This document shows, in pieces, positions 59,967-64,000 of a stretch of 64,000 nucleotides of DNA; the first letter of the stretch is position 1; each line of letters opens with the position of its first letter. Source of the DNA: Rhynochetos jubatus (taxonomy: Eukaryota; Chordata; Aves; Eurypygiformes; Rhynochetidae); the NCBI GenBank assembly GCA_027574665.1, contig CM050672.1, positions 9,532,001 through 9,596,000 on the forward strand, written 5' to 3'. The position numbers were made by a program, and so were the translations under genes. Under the pieces are notes generated by a model that was not told the origin of the DNA, ran no database searches, and worked only from the letters and a program-made list of their open reading frames with translations.

Positions 59967-62900
59967 AGGCCTCAAACCACGAGAAGCTCCAGCCCAAAAG
60001 GCAGCCAAAATGCAGCCCACATCCGGGAGAATCTCAAGAGCAGGGGGTGGAGCAAGCCAGGCCTCAAACCACGAGAAGCTCCAGTCCAAAAGGCAGCCAA
60101 AATGCAGCCCACATCCAGGAGAATCTCAAGAGCAGGGGGTGGAGCGAGGCAGGCCTCAAACCACGAGAAGCTCCAGCCCATATGCAGCCAAAATGCAGCC
60201 CACATCCGGGAGAATCTCAAGAGCAGGGGGTGGAGCAAGCCAGGCCTCAAACCAGGAGAAGCTCCAGCCCAAAATGCAGCCAAAATGCAGCCCACATGCG
60301 GGAGAATCTCAAGAGCAGGGGGTGCAGCAAGCCAGGCCTCAAACCACGAGAAGCTCCAGCCCAAAAGGCAGCCAAAATCCAGCCCACCTCCGGGAGAATC
60401 TCAAGAGCAGGGGGTGGAGCAATCCAGGCCTCAAACCTCGAGTACCTCCAGCCCAAAAGACAGACAAAATGCAGCCCACATCCGCGAGAATATCAAGAGC
60501 AGGGGGTGGAGCAAGCCAGGCCTCAAACCACGAGAAGCTCCAGCCCAAAAGGCAGCCAAAATGCAGCCCACCTCCGGGACAATCTCAAGAGCAGGGGGTG
60601 GAGCAAGCCAGGCCTCAAACCACGAGAAGCTCCAGCCCAAAAGGCAGCCAAAATGCAGCCCACCTCCGGGAGAATCTCAAGAGCAGGGGGTGGAGCAAGC
60701 CAGGCCTCAAACCACGAGAAGCTCCAGCCCAAAATGCAGCCAAAATTCAGACCACATCCAGGAGAATATCAAGAGCAGGGGGTGGAGCAAGCCAGGCCTC
60801 AATCCACGAGAAGCTCCAGCCCAAAATGCAGCCAAAATGCAGCCCACATCCGGGACAATCTCAAGAGCAGGGGGTGGAGCAAGCCAGGCCTCAAACCACG
60901 AGAAGCTCCAGCCCAAAACGCAGCCAAAATTCAGGCCATATCTGGGAGAATATAAAGAGCAGGGGGTGGAGGAAGCCAGGCCTCAAACCACGAGAAGCTC
61001 CAGCCCAAAAGGCAGCCAAAATGCAGCCCACATCCAGGAGAATATCAAGAGCAGGGGATAGAGCAAGGCAGGCCTCAAACCACGAGAAGCTACAGCCCAA
61101 AAGGCAGCCAAAATGCAGCCCACATCCGGGAGAATCTCAAGAGCAGGGGGTGGAGCAAGCCAGGCCTCAAACCACGAGAAGCTCCAGCCCAAAAGGCAGC
61201 CAAAATGCAGCCCACATCCGGGAGAATATCAAGAGCAGGGTGTAGAGCAAGGCAGGCCTCAAACCACGAGAAGCTCCAGCCCAAAAGGCAGCCAAAATGC
61301 AGCCCACATCCGGGAGAATCTCAAGAGCAGGGGGTAGAGCAAGCCAGGCCTCAAACCACGAGAAGCTCCAGCCCAAAAGGCAGCCAAAATGCAGCCCACA
61401 TGCGGGAGAATATCAAGAGCAGGGGGTAGAGCAAGCCAGGCCTCAAACCACAAGAACCTCCAGCCCAAAATGCAGCCAAAATGCAGCCCACATCCGGGAG
61501 AATATCAAGAGCAGGGGGTGGAGCAAGCCAGGCCTCAAACCATGAGAAGCTCCAGCCCAAAAGGCAGCCAAAATGCAGCCCACATCCGGGAGAATCTCAA
61601 GAGCAGGGGGTGGAGCAAGCCAGGCCTCAAACCACGAGAAGCTCCAGCCCAAAATGCAGCCAAAATGCAGCCCACATCCGGGAGAATATCAAGAGCAGGG
61701 GGTGGAGCAAGCCAGGCCTCAAACCACGAGAAGCTCCAGCCCAAAAGGCAGACAATTTGCAGCCCACATCCGGGAGAATATCAAGAGCAGGGGGTGGAGC
61801 AAGCCAGGCCTCAAACCACGACAAGCTCCAGCCCAAAAGGCAGCCAAAATGCAGCCCACATCCGGGAGAATATCAAGAGCAGGGGGTGGAGCAAGCCAGG
61901 CCTCAAACCACGAGAAGCTCAAGCCCAAAAGGCAGCCAAAATCCAGCCCACATCCGGGAGAATCTCAAGAGCAGGGGGTGGAGCAAGCCAGGCCTCAAAC
62001 CACGAGAAGCTCCAGTCCAAAAGGCAGCCAAAATGCAGCCCACATCCAGGAGAATCTCAAGAGCAGGGGGTGGAGCGAGGCAGGCCTGAAACCACGAGAA
62101 GCTCCAGCCCAAAAGGCAGCCAAAATGCAGCCCACATCCGGGAGAATATCTAGAGCAGGGGGTGCACCAAGGCATGCCTCAAACCACGAGAAGCTCCAGC
62201 CCAAAAGGCAGCCAAAATCCAGCCCACATCCGGGAGAATCTCAAGAGCAGGGGGTGGAGCAAGCCAGGCCTCAAACCACGAGAAGTTCCAGCCCAAAAAG
62301 GCAGCCAAAATGCAGCCCACATCTGTGAGAATCTCAAGAGCAGGGGCTGGAGCAAGCCAGGCCTCAAACCTCGAGAAGCTCCAGCCCAAAAGGCAGCCAA
62401 AATGCAGCCCACATGCAGGACAATATCAAGAGCAGGGGGTGGAGCAAGCCAGGCCTCAAACCACGAGAAGTTCCACCCCAAAAAGGCAGCCAAAATGCAG
62501 CCCACATCTGTGAGTATCTCAAGAGCAGGGGCTGGAGCAAGCCAGGCCTCAAACCTCAAGAAGCTCCAGCCCAAAAGGCAGCCAAAATGCAGCCCACATC
62601 CGGGAGAATCTCAAGAGCAGGGGGTGGAGCAAGCCAGGCCTCAAACCACGAGAAGCTCCAGCCCAAAAGGCAGCCAAAATCCAGCCCACATCCGGGAGAA
62701 TCTCAAGAGCAGGGGGTGGAGCAAGCCAGGCCTCAAACCACGAGAAGCTCCAGCCCAAAATGCAGACAATTTGCAGCCCACATCCGGGAGAATATCAAGA
62801 GCAGGGGGTGGAGCAAGCCAGGCCTCAAACCACGAGAAGCTCCAGCCCAAAAGGCAGCCAAAATGCAGCCCACATCCGGGAGAATATCAAGAGCAGGGGG

Positions 62901-64000
62901 TGGAGCAAGCCAGGCCTCAAACCACGAGAAGCTCAAGCCCAAAAGGCAGCCAAAATGCAGCCCACATCCGGGAGAATCTCAAGAGCAGGGGGTGGAGCAA
63001 GCCAGGCCTCAAACCACGAGAAGCTCCAGTCCAAAAGGCAGCCAAAATGCAGCCCACATCCAGGAGAATCTCAAGAGCAGGGGGTGGAGCGAGGCAGGCC
63101 TCAAACCACGAGAAGCTCCAGCCCATATGCAGCCAAAATGCAGCCCACATCCGGGAGAATCTCAAGAGCAGGGGGTGGAGCAAGCCAGGCCTCAAACCAG
63201 GAGAAGCTCCAGCCCAAAATGCAGCCAAAATGCAGCCCACATGCGGGAGAATCTCAAGAGCAGGGGGTGCAGCAAGCCAGGCCTCAAACCACGAGAAGCT
63301 CCAGCCCAAAAGGCAGCCAAAATCCAGCCCACCTCCGGGAGAATATCAAGAGCAGGGGGTGGAGCAATCCAGGCCTCAAACCTCGAGTACCTCCAGCCCA
63401 AAAGACAGACAAAATGCAGCCCACATCCGGGAGAATATCAAGAGCAGGGGGTGGAGCAAGCCAGGCCTCAAACCACGAGAAGCTCCAGCCCAAAAGGCAG
63501 CCAAAATGCAGCCCACATCCGGGAGAATATCAAGAGCAGGGGGTGGAGCAAGCCAGGCCTCAAACCACGAGAAGCTCCAGCCCAAAATGCAGCCAATTTG
63601 CAGCCCACATCCGGGAGAATCTCAAGAGCAGGGGGTGGAGCAAGCCAGGCCTCAAACCACGAGAAGCTCCAGTCCAAAAGGCAGCCAAAATGCAGCCCAC
63701 ATCCAGGAGAATCTCAAGAGCAGGGGGTGGAGCGAGGCAGGCCTCAAACAACGAGAAGCTCCAGCCCATATGCAGCCAAAATGCAGCCCACATCCGGGAG
63801 AATCTCAAGAGCAGGGGGTGGAGCAAGCCAGGCCTCAAACCAGGAGAAGCTCCAGCCCAAAATGCAGCCAAAATGCAGCCCACATGCGGGAGAATCTCAA
63901 GAGCAGGGGGTGCAGCAAGCCAGGCCTCAAACCACGAGAAGCTCCAGCCCAAAAGGCAGCCAAAATCCAGCCCACCTCCGGGAGAATCTCAAGAGCAGGG
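59967..64000 (+). repeat. Mosaic of HOR-4 segments at the window end
   Basis: Blocks from HOR-4 appear here reordered. 59972-60364 resembles 57948-58340 (offset 2,024), 62917-63309 (2,945) and 63560-63952. The TCTAGA/GCATGC cassette of copy B (58654-59078) recurs at 62150-62574 (offset 3,496 = 38 x 92). A stretch at about 61.0-61.5 kb carries variants resembling the 31-41 kb domain. The array runs off the window, so whether this is a degraded third HOR-4 copy cannot be decided here. Confidence 0.65.
62150..62574 (+). repeat. TCTAGA/GCATGC variant cassette, copy 3
   Basis: Matches copy 2 at an offset of 3,496 bp (TCTAGA at 62149-62154). It keeps GTGCACCAAGG as in copy 1 and ATCTGTGAGTATCTC as in copy 2. 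Confidence 0.8.

Larger units (their letters stand above)
21013..64000 (+). repeat. 92-bp satellite array, right arm (monomers on plus strand)
   Basis: This is the same monomer family as the left arm in the opposite orientation, running to the end of the window. Anchors seen in nearly every copy are CAAGCCAGGCCTCAAACC and AAAATGCAGCCCACATCC. Most copies are 92 bp. A 91-bp variant carrying CATATG is common from about 34.6 kb onward, a 93-bp variant with an extra A recurs near 49.97, 55.49, 58.80 and 62.30 kb, and a 2-bp insertion (GGGGGTGTGGAGC) lies near 33.2 kb. The array continues past the window edge, so its full length is unknown. No non-repeat sequence is visible in this interval. Confidence 0.97.

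Noticed and set aside
30..63952. Hundreds of 69-codon hydrophobic small proteins on the opposite strand (starting MGWSFSWFEAWL), plus 79-, 130- and 131-codon variants
   Set aside because: They repeat every 92 bp in rotating frames and are the antisense reading of the monomer. The longer ones arise only where a 91- or 94-bp monomer or a point change removes the usual stop.
1..64000. CRISPR array
   Set aside because: The monomers abut directly with no unique spacers between short repeats, the 92-bp unit is too long, and there are no cas genes.
1..64000. Coding minisatellite such as a mucin or silk exon
   Set aside because: These keep a period divisible by 3 and one conserved frame. Here the unit is 92 bp with 91-, 93- and 94-bp copies.
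1..64000. CENP-B box, alpha-satellite or telomeric repeat
   Set aside because: I saw no motif resembling the CENP-B box core (TTCG....A..CGGG), no 171-bp period and no TTAGGG-type runs.
1..64000. rRNA, tRNA, snRNA or transposon remnants between monomers
   Set aside because: No stretch longer than a few bases departs from the monomer pattern, so there is no room for an inserted element.

Overview
The whole 64 kb window is one satellite-DNA field. Every stretch I read is a copy of a 92-bp monomer, roughly 695 copies, with no unique sequence between them. I see no protein-coding gene, RNA gene, transposon, CRISPR array or regulatory site that can be supported. An array this long, with nested higher-order repeats (HORs) and a clear CpG-decay pattern, points to a eukaryotic, cytosine-methylated genome: pericentromeric, subtelomeric or other heterochromatin from a long-read assembly. 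I do not recognise the monomer and cannot name the species or clade.

The reference monomer is at 22287-22378 and matches the consensus I derived by eye. Its composition is A31 C28 G26 T7 (58.7% GC), with two CpGs and an AGGCCT palindrome. Its two 46-bp halves align without gaps at 23 of 46 positions, which suggests an ancient dimer. The 92-bp period is not a multiple of 3, and the T-poor strand has no stop codon in any frame. The result is huge meaningless open frames, the longest 3,418 codons.

Layout. (1) 1-21012 holds monomers on the minus strand. At 492-9830 there are three copies of a 33-35-monomer HOR (3.04-3.23 kb). From about 9.8 to 13.8 kb the same monomer types are shuffled. From 13.9 to 20.9 kb a different monomer set carries a large duplication spaced 3.96-4.05 kb. 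(2) At 21012/21038 the array flips orientation once, across a 25-bp spacer. (3) 21013-64000 holds monomers on the plus strand. This part has a loosely organised stretch to 24.75 kb and a 22-monomer HOR (2,023-2,024 bp) at 24.75-29.4 kb. It continues with a 735-bp tandem duplication at 29.4-30.9 kb and a domain rich in a TAG-bearing variant (about 31-41.9 kb). It then has two tandem copies of an 8.9-9.1 kb super-unit (about 41.9-59.97 kb), and a mosaic of super-unit pieces runs to the end.

Nothing here works as a gene set. The interest lies in the repeat's architecture: the single inversion, four unrelated HOR regimes side by side, variants confined to domains, and extreme strand asymmetry. 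Offsets were read by matching variant monomers by eye, so boundaries are good to about one monomer.
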